Shown piece by piece: positions 1 to 10,295 of a DNA stretch of 41,824 bases. Source of the stretch: Amphimedon queenslandica (Eukaryota; Porifera; Demospongiae; Haplosclerida; Niphatidae); contig NW_003546305.1 of NCBI RefSeq assembly GCF_000090795.2, forward strand, positions 130,019-171,842. The letters run 5' to 3'. Numbering within the stretch: position 1 is the stretch's first letter; every line of letters begins with the position of its first letter. The notes below the pieces were generated by a model. It had not been told where the DNA came from and ran no database searches. It saw only the letters and a list, made by a program, of their open reading frames with translations. The position numbers and the translations under genes were made by a program.

Positions 1-480
1 CTGGAAGGTTCTCAAAGGGTTCTTCTGGTCTTCATCAAAGAAGCCGCCATGATGTTGCATTGCGTGTTATGCTCCTGAATATAATTTGCACCTCATTACA
101 TTTGTTAACAATCATGTTTTATTTGTTTAAGAATAATATAAAGCAAAAGGAACACCCCAGACTAAGGGATTATTCACTAGAAGGTCTTGCACTCCAGAAA
201 GAAGCCTCGACTTGTCTGCTTTACCTCTCCAATCCTTCATAACTGCTGTCACTTTTTACCGCTCTGAAAATCCCTTGTAATCTTGCATTTCTTGCCTCTT
301 TTTTGAAGTGATAACAAGGACAAAGATCCTGCAGGTAATATGTAGAGGAAATAGCGCCCAAAACAAGAGACTCAAGGAGTTAGAGCAAGAAAATAGAGCA
401 CATTGTAGTTTCAGCCATTTTAGTTGCGTGTGTGGGCGGGGCTACATTTGACGTTTTGATGATGAAAACTTCCTGTCAAA
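1..480. other. No recognisable feature
   Basis: I see no coding similarity, clear repeat or RNA gene here. A 60-codon open frame near the left edge has no recognisable motif and is treated as chance. The stretch leads into Helitron copy A, whose true 5' terminus I could not place. Confidence 0.4.
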
Positions 481-483
481 CTC

Positions 484-2383
484 AACTGAAACCGACTATA
501 CTTATTGCTGATAATCGCTGGTCTAGTAATATTCCATATTTACTATGGTCAGCATATTAACTTGAAAAGATGAGATTACGTGATTCTGTATCAATCGCAA
601 TGCGAAATAGATCGTCATCATCATTGGGTAGCACAGGACATATCACTGCTGGTGAATTATTAAATGGAGATTTAAGTGAAAAACTAGAGCTTTCAGAAAA
701 TTCATATGCATTTTTGCATAATATACGTGGTGCCTCAGCTTACTGGGATAAAGCAAAGCTTGATTTGTTTGCCATGTTTAGAACGCTAGGTCCACCTACT
801 TTCTTTATCACATTAAGTGCAGATGATATGAATTGGTTTGATTTAATGTGTGTACTTGCAATATGTGATTGAAAGAATCTTAGTGATGATGAAGTAAAAG
901 AGCTGTCTACTTCAGAACGTAGACGGTTGCTAAGTAGCTACCCAGAAATAGTAGCACATCATTTCTCTCATCAATTTCAAGCTTTTATGAATCATTTATT
1001 AAATGTTGCTAGTAAGACTATAGGTGAAATAAGACTACTTTTGAAGAGTTGCATTTCAACAAATAGGCTCACCTCATATACATAGTCTATGGTGGGTAGA
1101 ACATGCACCAGATATTACGACAGTAGAAGGTAGAAGGAAAGCTCCGGGTTTTTTTGATAAATATGTTAGTTGTCACGTACCAATAAATCACAAAGGTGAT
1201 GATTTAAAAGATTTAGTATTGCAATTACAAAAGCATAATCATACACAAACATGTAGAAAAAAAGGATGTAATGGCTGCCGCTTTGATTACCCATAAAGGC
1301 CAAGTGACACAACTTGTCTTTAAAGAAATGCTGACATTGGAAACAGAGCTTGTTTCTACATACTGAAACGTGAAGTAGGTGCTGAGATGATAAATCCATA
1401 CAATCCTGACCTACTAAAAGCATGGATAGCTAACATGGATATTCAAGTAGTAGGAAATGTCTATGGAGCAGCAAAATACGTATGCCATTATATGTGTAAA
1501 GATAAGCTAGAACAGATTAAACAACAGATAGCAAGAAAGCTAGATGAATTGCCAGTAAATTGTAGCCAGAGACAAAATCTTTTGAAATTTGGAAACGTTT
1601 TTAATAAGTCACAGGATCCTCAGTGCTCAGAGGCAGTATTTTGTATTACTAGCTTACATTTAAGAGGCTCTAGTCAATTGTATGTATTCATAAATACAAA
1701 TAGACCAGAGAAAAGAGGAAGACTATTTACGTCAAATAGAGAGCTTGTATCTATGAGTACTGGAGACGATGATGTCTTCAATCCTGGTCCATTAGAGAGA
1801 CATCAATCTCATCCTAATTGAGAACCCTTTGACTGTATGAGTCTAGCACACTTTTCTGTATGGTACAACATTACTGATAAAAATTATGACTCAACAACTT
1901 CCCTTGCCCAACTTAGATATCAACTAAAGAATGGTCTAGGAAAGATATATCTAAGAAAAAAAGCAAGCGTGCTTGAGACCACCTACAATAACACGAGAGT
2001 CTCATGGTGATAGTTACTATTATCTGCTAATCTTTTTTTATCTCCCATGGAGAAATGAGATTCTTGATTTAATTGGAAATTACGGCTCCACTCAAGCATC
2101 ATTTGTAGCAAATAAAAATAAATTACAAGTATTAAGTACAGAACAACACTCCTCTTTTGCTGATGATATCCATAAAGCGATGGAGCAATTACGTGTACTA
2201 AATCAATGTGGCGATGGTGTGTATGCTCCAGTTGCTCCTTGTACTTTGTCTGTAAATTTAGAAGATAATCATGAAGGTGATGGTCATGATCTAATATATG
2301 ACCATGAATTACATGTTGATAATGTAGCTGCATTACTAACTGATGACAATAATGATCATCAAAATCTATGTGTTCAAATATAG
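484..2383 (+). pseudogene. Helitron Rep (HUH endonuclease) region, broken
   Basis: Family role: the HUH/Y2 Rep nicks and joins single-stranded DNA during rolling-circle transposition. From about 490 the frame reads Helitron_like_N residues (RWSSNIPYLLWSAY, then FRTLGPPTFFITLSADDMNW near 780-840), interrupted by TAA at 557-559 and TGA at 870-872. After a frameshift near 1030 and a TGA at 1042-1044 comes the HUH motif HIH (codons 1075-1083) within GSPHIHSLWWVEHAP. The frame runs to a TAA at 1294 in the conserved FDYP-RP segment. The 1387-1821 segment holds both catalytic tyrosines as YVCHY (codons 1477-1479 and 1489-1491). The same frame continues past TGA 1819-1821 into CMSLAHFSVWY. A frameshift near 1973 leads into the linker with YLPWRNE. 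At least four stops and three frameshifts make it non-functional, although the catalytic His and Tyr codons survive. Confidence 0.88.
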
Positions 2384-3886
2384 AACAAAAATTGGTGACA
2401 TAGAAGATGCATTTACTCGCCTTTCAGACTCAGTGTTTGAAGCAAGGATAGCAAGTCTTTATGATTCCCAGAGAGTCCCTTATGAGAAGGTCCTTCATTA
2501 TTTAAGAGCAGTACATAATTTTCAAATGAGGACAAGAGAGTCAATGCCCAGCCCTTTTTGTATGTTTATAACAGGTGGTGCTGGAACTAGTAAAAGCCAT
2601 GTAATAAGTGTCATCAAAGAGCATTTAGAAAGAGCTCATATTGGTGCGGGAAATGCTTGCATTTTGATAGCACCAACTGGTGTTGTAGCCTTTAATATTG
2701 GTGGGTTAACTTTTCACCGGGCTCTCAATCTTCCTGAAGAGCATGGAAACTCCACTACCTATAGAAAGCTTGGACCTCAGAGATTAAAGGAACTAAGACA
2801 ATCCTGGAATATGTCAACACCATCATAATAGATGAGATAAGTATGGTATCATACTTAACAATGTCCTTCATTCACAAGAGGCTAACTGAAATTAAAGGAA
2901 CTGATGACACTCAGGTTCTTTTTGGAGGACTAAATGTCATTGCAGTAGGTGACTTCTTTTAGTTGCCACCAGTGAGGGACAAATTTGTATTTTAAGATGG
3001 CAAAGGCTATAATCCAGACTCAACACACTTGTGGAGGGATGAGTTCAAACTAATAGAACTATCTCAGAATGAGACAAAAAGGAGACACAATATTCAGAGT
3101 TTCTCAACCGTGTGAGAATTGGTTCTCAAAGTCTAACATAAGTGTACTCCTATTGAGATTGACAAGTGGTATCAGGGATCCCATTGATGTCAGTCAGCCA
3201 CCATTTGTTGACGCGTTATGCCTAATGCCTTTAAAAGAACAAGTAGAAGAATGTAATGACAGTAGATTAAAAGATTTATGACACACTACTAAAATATATG
3301 AATTTAATGCAGAGCATTCAATAGTAGAGTCAACAACACAGATCCCTGGTGTAGTGTCACATGAAGAAGTCCCAGAGTTGCTCATACCTTCCAGGGATAG
3401 AGATTGTGCTGGCTTATCACATAAAGTGAAGTTAGCAATTGAAGCACAGGTTATCTTACGACGTAACATTATATGTGAGGAAGGATTAGTAAATGGAGCT
3501 AGAGGAATAATTGTTGGTTTCTTTCGGCCAAATGGAGCTAATGATCAAGCAGAAAAAGGGAACTTGCCACAAAAGGTATATGTAAAATTTCATGACCCAC
3601 GTGTAGGTCTAGTGAGCTGTGTCACAATTGATGATTCGATAGAGCAAGAAGCTGTCCCAATAGAACCAGTCATGGCCAAGTTTTACGGCAAGCAAGTAGT
3701 AACATTACAGCGTACGCAGCTACCATTACTACATTCCTGGGCTGCTACTATACATAAAGTTCAGGTCTATCTTTTGATGATGCTGTAATAGATCTAGGTC
3801 CTAAAATGTTTGAAAATGGAATGGCATATGTTGCCTTAAGTAGAGTAAGAATACTCCAAGGAGTTGCTCTACTAGGACTAGTCTAA
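2343..3886 (+). pseudogene. Helitron PIF1-type helicase region, broken
   Basis: This is the 5'-3' superfamily 1B helicase half of Helitron A, which unwinds DNA behind the Rep. Visible motifs in order are: Walker A GGAGTSKSH (codons 2574-2600), in which the Gly before the catalytic Lys has become Ser (AGT at 2589-2591); motif Ia APTGVVAFNIGG; a frameshift near 2800; Walker B IIIDEISMVS (2825 onward); motif III GDFF-stop-LPPV, where a CAG glutamine has become TAG (2960-2962); a further frameshift; RRNIICEEGLVNGARG near 3460-3510; LLHSWAATIHKVQ; and motif VI AYVALSRV ending at a TAA at 3884-3886. The K of Walker A is kept but the loop glycine is not. Stops and shifts preclude a working product. 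Confidence 0.88.
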
Positions 3887-4360
3887 AAGAAAATCGCATC
3901 ATCAACTGTAGCAAATGATGAAATAGGTTGACTAAGGAACCATAGAGTATAAATGATGTGTCTTCTGGGATAGTGAATAGAAAATATAATAATATAAATT
4001 AAAACTACAAAAGTATAATACGCAACTCTTGACTCTATTCATAATATTGCAATGGAGATTGGGGATGGATGGTGGGCCCTGGAGTAAAATCTCACTATTG
4101 CTTAAGTATGGAGTGAAGATACTGTTAATAAAATTGAGCTCTTTAGAGCGGATAAGATATTTGAATAATTTAAATAAAATTCATTATTTGATCGTATATT
4201 TACTATAGATTTCTTATGATTGTGTTTGTATTGTATGTATGTATGTACTGTAAATGTATTATGCATTGGATGTTTTATAAATGTTAAGTATAATTATGAA
4301 TGAGTTTAGCTTTGCATTTATGTACATTTATTATGTTCCTTTGTATTATGTTTAATGTAT
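3887..4360. other. AT-rich non-coding DNA downstream of Helitron A
   Basis: No open frame or motif is recognised. It includes a short GTAT microsatellite near 4231-4250 and weak echoes of the 35-bp minisatellite unit near 4100-4165. The Helitron 3' end should lie here, but I could not identify a convincing hairpin plus CTRR. Confidence 0.4.
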
Positions 4361-4598
4361 ATATGTGACCATAATTGACAAAAGGTACCTTATAGCGGAT
4401 TTTAAAATTCATCCTTATAATGAAAAATGTCAACCAGTGGGTGCTCTGTTGGACAACCATTGTTTCTAAAAGTTACATAGCAACTTTTTGCATCCTCTGG
4501 AGTAATTTTATGATACATGGACTTCAGTAAGTTGGATTTTTAAGGCTATAAAGACAAATTTCACTACCCGCCATAAGGTACCTTTTGTCGTCACATAT
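4361..4598. repeat. MITE family 1, copy 1 (238 bp)
   Basis: Short element with long terminal inverted repeats. The left end carries GTGACCATAATTGACAAAAG followed by GTACCTTAT, and the right end is its reverse complement from CCGCCATAAGGTACC onward. In this copy the right repeat lacks about 8 bases (AATTATGG). Two other copies lie at 15380-15617 and 33936-34180 in the same relative orientation. There is no coding capacity. Exact borders are uncertain because the tip (ATATGTGACC/GGTCACATAT) merges with an AT-rich target. Confidence 0.88.
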
Positions 4599-4634
4599 TG
4601 TCATGTATGAATATGTTGTATTGTACAATGCATG

Positions 4635-5165
4635 TACCGTAGGTTGGGCCATATTCACGGCTGCAATTATTCGCGGTTATAAAAATTTCAAATAATCAAC
4701 CATGGAAACCGAGGTAAATTGAAATTGAAAACAGCGCAATAGTGACCTTGTTGCAGTGTTCTTGAGCTGTTGTTGTGTCACTAAGCCTTGGTCTCTTTGG
4801 AGCTGCTTGACCAGTTCTTTTCAGAACTAGTGCCTCGCTGTATTTTGGGACTCTCCACCCATTCTAGTTAGTGTTTATTGACTTGGGCGGGGTTTATTAT
4901 CACCAGCACGCAGACCAGCAACAATTTGCAGCAAAGAGGCTGAAAGAGCTCTGAGGTAGAGGTCCATACAAGAAGTTAAAAGATAGAGAAGAACTCGCTA
5001 TTGGTGAATGGCTCCACTACAGCTGCTTAAGAACAGATGAATAGCTGAACACTAAACACATGGTCTTAATTGTCAAAGCAACGCTCTAACAGTTTCCATG
5101 GTTTTTAATTAAACTTTTAATGACCGCAAATAATTGCAGCTGCTAATATATCCCGACCTACGGTA
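4635..5165. repeat. Fold-back MITE, TACCGTAGG ends (531 bp)
   Basis: The left end TACCGTAGGTTGGG and the right end, which reads TACCGTAGGTCGGG on the other strand, form imperfect inverted repeats of roughly 75 bp. These include matching GCTGCAATTATT and CCATGGAAAC blocks. The TA at both tips is consistent with a TA target duplication, giving CCGTAGG as the first bases. The centre has no recognisable coding sequence. The tip resembles the elements at 9751-10114 and 24912-25107, suggesting related mariner-like non-autonomous elements. Confidence 0.82.
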
Positions 5166-5191
5166 TATGTCCTCTCTCTCACTATGAAAAA

Positions 5192-5262
5192 AATCTCAAT
5201 CTTTGGAGTGATGATAAAATCAATATAATTTAACTTTTTGGAGTGATGATAAGATCAACAAG
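5192..5262. repeat. Two copies of a 35-bp minisatellite unit
   Basis: Two tandem units share the core TTTGGAGTGATGATAA(A/G)ATCAA with the five-unit array at 6821-6995. The unit contains a small palindrome. The same repeat type at two places 1.6 kb apart suggests a common origin. Confidence 0.7.
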
Positions 5263-5282
5263 AACATAAAAAATTAAAAAAA

Positions 5283-5490
5283 ACAAGATTGAGTAGGATT
5301 CCGAAACACCAATGAAAATACAAAATGAAAATCCTACTCTCGGGACGCAAATTCTACTCTGCATTGTATTTTTAGTGTTATTATTTAAAAGTTATGGATC
5401 ACCTTACAATGAAAAGTACAATTTGCATCACGAGAGTAGGATTTTCATTTCGTACTTTCGTTGGTCGTTCGGAATCCTACTCAATCTTGT
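5283..5490. repeat. Fold-back element with about 75-bp arms
   Basis: The left arm starts ACAAGATTGAGTAGGATTCC and the right arm is its inverse, ending GGAATCCTACTCAATCTTGT. Inner blocks AATCCTACTCTCG and CGAGAGTAGGATT also pair. The arms differ at scattered positions and the central spacer is short (about 60 bp), so a transcript would form a long hairpin. No target duplication was recognised and no protein is encoded. Confidence 0.85.
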
Positions 5491-5504
5491 TCTTTAGATT
5501 TTTT

Positions 5505-5535
5505 AACGACCTGGGGGCGAAGCCCCCAGGTCGTT
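5505..5535. repeat. GC-rich perfect 14-bp hairpin, GAA loop
   Basis: The left stem is AACGACCTGGGGGC (5505-5518), the loop is GAA, and the right stem is GCCCCCAGGTCGTT (5522-5535). The pairing is perfect and the composition stands out from AT-rich surroundings. It lies 14 bp after the fold-back element. It could be the terminal structure of an element or an unrelated palindrome; the function is unknown. Confidence 0.85.
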
Positions 5536-5829
5536 CCTATAATTGAATTCACCGTCGCGCTATGTATATATATTGTATGTCCACACTTACATTTCTTCTA
5601 TACACGTTGTATTGGAGAAATAACAAGCCTTAGCAACCACCCGCCCACGCTCCTTTAGGTGAGTGGGTGTGGTCACGGCAAACAAAATGGTAGCTTACAC
5701 ATGGGACAAAGTTAAGAGCTTTCTAACAGCAAGAGAACATAGAGATACTGTCTAAAGACTTTTCTGAAAGCATTATAAGGTAGAGAGAACCTCTATAAGT
5801 CCTAATATTGACCAAGTTGTACTTGCAAG

Positions 5830-7206
5830 GTGGTGAAATCAATTATAGGAATATTTTTTACCCTGTTACGCTTGTTATGTTTTTGTTTGTGTTGATTTTT
5901 TTATATTTTTTCAGTTACAATTGTGATATTTTTTGATTTTACACAAACAATAAGTTTCTTTATTATTATTGTCATTGTTATGATTTTAAAGCATTTACGA
6001 TGGACAGCACTAATTGAATTGAATAGATATGGTGAAGGAATATCTACTTTATTGATGACAAGTGAAATGAATACTATAGTCTTGACTTGAATCCTTCAAG
6101 AAGCTCTATCTTCCCAGCAATCCTGTAGCTATTCCTGCAGGTTTTTTCTGTTGTCCAATTCATTATCATTAGTATTATAACATTAGTTAATTGTTTTGTG
6201 TTTTGAAAATAAAATAATTCATTACACACTTGATATATGCAAGATTAATACTTTCATTTACCTGGAACCTCCACTAAGTAATGCAATTTGATTCCAAGCA
6301 TAGCTAGCCTAGCTAGGTAAAAAATACTTGCTGTTCCCAGTTCTGAGATCTGAGCAGGCGCGACCACGCCCAAATTTGGAGCACAGCACATGCTTCTTTA
6401 ATTAACAAAATGGTGGCATGAGGTAAACTGGTGCGATCCAAAAGTCACAGCATCACTTCTTCCTTTCTTAGAGAATGATACTAGGGGACAAGGACATGTG
6501 CATACCCTGTTGGAGTAAGAATTAGCCTTCTATCACTAGGCAAGATTGAGATATCAACCGACAACTGGATTGACAGGACTTGATGACGATGATAAAAAAA
6601 AGGTGGCTAAACAAAACGGCCGTTTTGCCGATTATTCACTTTCCTCTTAGACAAGCCACACTACTGGTATCAATGGAGTCCTACGGTCAAGATAAGGTCC
6701 TCTAAGAAGTCTGGTAAGCACAGGAGCTCGTTTTCCTAGTATAACAAGACTGCAAAAGTCGTGGCAGCCATTTTGAATTTGGGTGAATCCTACTTAGTAA
6801 TGCTACCGCGTAATCAATAAAATCACGCTCTTCAGAGTGATGACAAGATCAATATAATCACGCTCTTTGGAGTGATGACAAGATCAATATAATCACTCTT
6901 ATGAGTGATGACAAGATCAATATAATTATGCTCTTCGGAGTGATGACAAGATCAATAACAATCTCACTCTTCAGAGAGATGATAAAATCAATAATTATGT
7001 ATGATAATTATGTTTGTTTATGTATATTTGTGCTGTGTTAGTACATATGTAGGTCTAAATGTGCATGCTTGATATCATCATAAATAATAGTCATTAACTA
7101 TGATGCTAGGAATAATACAAGTGAGGATTAATACATGTGAGCGATAAACATTTGGTGGTGAAAACAATCTTAGGAATTTTTTTACACTAATACGCTTGTT
7201 TTCTAG
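5830..7206 (+). other. Expanded intron of the OTU gene with about 47-bp direct repeats at its ends
   Basis: The start of the intron (5830-5876, GTGGTGAAATCAATTATAGG onward, to TACGCTTGTT) is repeated imperfectly at its end (7155-7201, GTGGTGAAAACAATCTTAGG onward, to TACGCTTGTT), just before the TTTTCTAG acceptor. Read together, the two copies imply an original intron of only about 52 bp. Roughly 1.28 kb (5877-7154) has been added between them. The added part contains the minisatellite at 6821-6995 and otherwise no recognised feature. Confidence 0.65.
6821..6995. repeat. Minisatellite, about five 33-36 bp units
   Basis: Units start at 6821, 6856, 6891, 6924 and about 6960. The shared core is GGAGTGATGACAAGATCAAT, preceded by AATCACGCTCTTC. 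Each unit includes a short self-complementary CACTC/GAGTG stretch. The units are diverged and carry no open frame. The unit matches the pair at 5192-5262. Confidence 0.88.
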
Positions 7207-8244
7207 TTCTGATGGTATTGATAGTAGCATTCTGAATAGTTCTGGTATAGATAGTGATTTGGAAGAATTTATAATTAGTAGTGTTAAATGTACTTGCAGT
7301 ATTGAAAAATCTCCACACCAACAATCATGCCTATTTAATGGTAGAAACAGAGGTAAGTCTCCTGACGTTGAGTCTATCAATGCTGAAGAAGCAATGCCTC
7401 TATCAATAGGCAAAACACCTTCCACAGCCTGAATGAATTCTGCTGCATTACTAAGACAGGATAATACTTGCAGACTGTTAGTGTAGGTACTGATCCACTT
7501 AAAACTATAAATCATCCAGAAATATCTCTGTATATCTGTCATAAAATGAAAGGAGATGACAACTGTTTTTACAGAGCTATTTCTAAAGCTGTAACTGGGA
7601 CTGAAAAAAATCATATGCTAGTTAGATTAACTACTTGTACCTGTATGACGAACAATGCCTTAAAATTATTAAACTTAGTATTACCACACATGCATAATAG
7701 TACTAGTGAAAATGCAGTGAGTGCAAATAAATCACATATACTACAGAAAATTAGTCCAATTTTGTACTTCGGCTTCTGAAAATGAAATTTTTATTGCTGC
7801 TACTGTGTTTCAATTAAAGGTCCATGTTTCAGTGCTGTCAACTCAAAAAATTTCAATCTTGGTGTACATTTAAATCACTGTTTTATAACAGAAATTGTCA
7901 TCACTTTTCCAACTTCAAAATATATGTTGCACACAAATGCTAGAAATTACTATGATTTTGTCGACTTCAATCTTACATAATTTGCTTAGCAATTGTACTT
8001 ATTTTTTGTATATTATTACATTACCTAATTGCTTGTTTTGGAAAGTTCAGTATGAATGAAATTTACTTCAGGTAATGCAAAGAAGGTAAAATATTTGCTC
8101 AACACATTTTACATGTTTCATATCTCTTTAAGCTAGGTGGGTAGCAAAGCAGTACTACCACCAGGTAGAGCTACCTGGGGTCTCCAAAGCCATGCATGTA
8201 CCGGAGATGCTAAAAGTACTGCAAAGTAAACATGTTACAGTCTT

Positions 8245-8310
8245 TTTATTATATAGGCGGTAGGCTATATGTAGGATTGAGGTTGGTCTTTCAAGATGGT
8301 AGATATTCTT
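8245..8310 (+). repeat. Fragment of dispersed repeat family 2
   Basis: TTATATAGGCGGTAG followed by CTATATGTAGG and then TTTCAAGATGG matches the start of the longer copy at 34300 and, less well, the one at 23172. The head contains a near-palindrome (ATATAGGC...GCCTATAT). Only about 60 bp are shared here. Confidence 0.65.
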
Positions 8311-8647
8311 TTCCTTTCTCACGCGTCTTCTTGTATGCCATATGATGATGTATATCACAGTGCCAAAAGTAGCAGGTGCTTCTTCTAGGTATATACACAT
8401 GTATCATCAACACCATCTGTGCTAGTCATAGACTCCTCTCTGAGAACATTTGCGTGATTCCACGTCACTTGATGTAACTATCATGGTTCTTTTTTGTAGA
8501 TAACAGGGGGCTGTTGCCTGCTTTACCTGTTTGTTTGGGAGGCAATGGGCAATCATATGAGGTGTCACAAGAGCAGGGTGTTGTCTTGTACAAGTTGAAA
8601 ATGACTATGATGTACTAAAGTAGTTAATAAGTACATGGTTTCACAAA
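8306..8647. other. No recognisable feature
   Basis: Non-coding DNA between the repeat fragment and the 24-bp tandem array. Nothing was recognised on either strand. Confidence 0.4.
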
Positions 8648-8853
8648 AACTCATGGAAAGATACGAACGTTAACTCATTGAAAGACATGAACGTTAACTC
8701 ATTGAAAGACATGAACATAAAGACACAAACATTAACTCATTGAAAAACACGAACATTAACTCATTGAAAGACAAACATTTAACTCATTGAAAGACATAAA
8801 AATTTAACTCAATGAAAGACACAAACATTAACTCCTTGAAAGACATGAACATT
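8648..8853. repeat. Tandem repeat, about 8-9 units of 24 bp
   Basis: The consensus is AACTCATTGAAAGACATGAA followed by CATT. Units vary slightly, and one carries a partial extra unit (ATAAAGACACAAACATT). There are no spacers of constant length and no associated genes, so this is a minisatellite and not a CRISPR array. Confidence 0.9.
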
Positions 8854-9667
8854 GTAAGTCACTTGTTGTCCAGGACCATGTTGATAGTGGAATACATTGA
8901 CTCAAACAGAAGCTTAATAGTTTTCTCTTCCATTAGGTTATAAATTTTGTTACAGTAAACTCCACCGAGGCATTGCCTGATCCGGCTGAGTGGTGGCTCA
9001 GTGCAAGACAGAACCTAAAGTACATTTAGAATAATACATGTTAACTCATCAGCTAACTAACTTGATCTCCTTCTTTAAAAATACCAAGTTGGTGATAGTA
9101 TGTGCAAAAAGTTACTCCTTTGATAGCAATACTGAACATGTAAAACAATAACTATCCCACATCGCTTCGATGCACATAGACCGATGGGATATCCTTCATA
9201 TACTTATCCTAAAAGCAAAAAAGGACAACTGAGCCACGCCAATTGAAGCTGTTGTACCTCAGCAACTGCTATCGTTAACTTCCTCACATTTATCATCACA
9301 ACATCAGGGATGCCCTACAAGAAAATTAACTGAATAAATTGGTTTGTAAAACTATCTTTTCATTAAAACATGGTGTCTCTTTCATTGGCGGTTGCAGGAA
9401 TTTGGTTTGACCTAGTCATCAATAATTAATTGGGTGCAGGTTTTATACAATTGTGCGGAAAATACTAATGTAACTTTATTCAGATGATTTCTTAGCATAA
9501 AGCACCAAAGAAGCCTATTGATGTACCATAGTTTACATAGATGTCCATAACAGAATCATGAATATAACCATTGGTCAAAAAGTCAACCTGGGCTTTGCTC
9601 CTAATGCCCAGGCCTTCAACTGCCTATGTCTCTTTAAGATATAAAGAAATCCAACAAAAAATAGAAT
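8854..9667. other. No recognisable feature
   Basis: About 800 bp without coding similarity, inverted repeats or RNA gene signatures that I could support. Confidence 0.4.
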
Positions 9668-10183
9668 AGATTCTGTTACATATCAATTGGATAAAAATTG
9701 ATATTTGTGGTGTTTAATTATCAGAAAGCCAATTTCAACAAGAAATTGAATACCGTATATCGGGTTATTTTCGGTGGTTGAAAATTTCGACTGAAACCAG
9801 AAATGGCTTTAAAATAAAAATTCGTTAGTTTTATTTTCGACTAGACAAAAATAATTGATCTGATGTCTTTATTAGCATCTGTAGGACTCAGCATTAGAAA
9901 GAGGTCCCCTGGTCCTGTAGGGTCTGGAAGAGATTCTTTAGAAGGTGAACACTGTTTTCAAGGCCATCCATGCTTGTTATGATGTTATTAATAATTTATT
10001 ATGGTCATGCCTATCTTCAGAATTAATTTTCATCAGAATTAATTTTCGTTCAGAATTAATAGCAACAAAACAGATGAAAATAAGCACCAGTCGAAAATTA
10101 CCCGCTATACGGTAGATTCTGTTACAAATCAATTAGATAAAAATTGATGTTTGTGGTTTTTAATTATCAGAAAGTCAATTTCA
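9668..10183. repeat. 70-bp direct repeats (9668-9737 and 10114-10183) flanking a MITE
   Basis: The segment beginning AGATTCTGTTACATATCAAT and ending CAATTTCA at 9737 recurs at 10114-10183 with about half a dozen base changes and no length change. Between the copies are 13 bp and then the MITE at 9751-10114. This is far too long for a transposase-made target duplication. A local tandem duplication or template-switch repair event around the insertion is more likely. Confidence 0.8.
9751..10114. repeat. MITE, TACCGTAT ends (364 bp)
   Basis: The left end TACCGTATATCGGGTTATTT and the right end, reading TACCGTATAGCGGGTAATTT on the other strand, are inverted repeats that extend into GAAAATTTCGACTG/CAGTCGAAAATT. 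The TA at both tips fits a TA target duplication. The interior contains repeated AGAATTAATTTTC blocks and no open frame. It is related at the tips to the elements at 4635 and 24912. Confidence 0.82.
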
Positions 10184-10295
10184 TAGTGCAAATTTAATAA
10201 GCCAAGAATATAGCCTCATATATGTATCCATTGGTAAAATTGATGCAATAGTGTTAGGAAGTACTTATTGCTTGTGTGTTTTGCAATGATACTCA

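Larger units (their letters stand above)
480..3886 (+). mobile_element. Helitron copy A (degenerate, rolling-circle transposon coding region)
   Basis: In one orientation and in the expected order the stretch carries a Helitron_like_N region, an HUH Rep with two tyrosines, a conserved linker and a PIF1-type helicase ending in an AYVALSRV motif. That order is diagnostic of Helitrons, which move by rolling-circle replication and make no target duplication. The reading frame changes several times and is cut by many stops, so this is a dead copy. The protein differs clearly from copies B and C (for example GSPHIHSLWW against GAPHYHILLW), so it belongs to another subfamily. The 5' TC and 3' hairpin/CTRR termini were not identified, so the limits given are only those of the recognisable coding part. 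Confidence 0.9.
5687..7980 (+). pseudogene. OTU-like cysteine protease gene, two exons, broken
   Basis: The probable start ATG at 5687 opens MVAYTWDKVKSFLTAREHRD. Stops TAA at 5753 and TGA at 5765 interrupt exon 1, which ends at 5829 before GTGGTG. Exon 2 begins after TTTTCTAG at 7207 and joins in phase to an acidic/serine segment (SSDGIDSSILNSSGIDSDLE). Its frame stops at 7430-7432. A second frame from 7468 gives the OTU core MKGDDNCFYRAIS with the expected nucleophile Cys in DNCF, followed by AVTGTEKNH. Later frames give ENEIFIAATVFQLKVHV and NARNYYDFVDFNLT, ending at TAA 7978-7980. The family motif near the end normally has His (NHYD); here Tyr stands there. OTU proteins cleave ubiquitin chains; in invertebrate genomes such domains are often transposon-borne. 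Stops and frameshifts show decay. Confidence 0.72.

Noticed and set aside
3887-4360. Helitron A 3' terminus
   Set aside because: No hairpin followed by CTRR that I could defend; several CTAG/CTAA occurrences are expected by chance.
7078-7614. 178-codon minus-strand open frame
   Set aside because: Antisense to the OTU pseudogene exon, with no motif of its own.
8648-8853. CRISPR-like repeat array
   Set aside because: Units are directly tandem without spacers, the context is eukaryotic and no cas-like genes are present.
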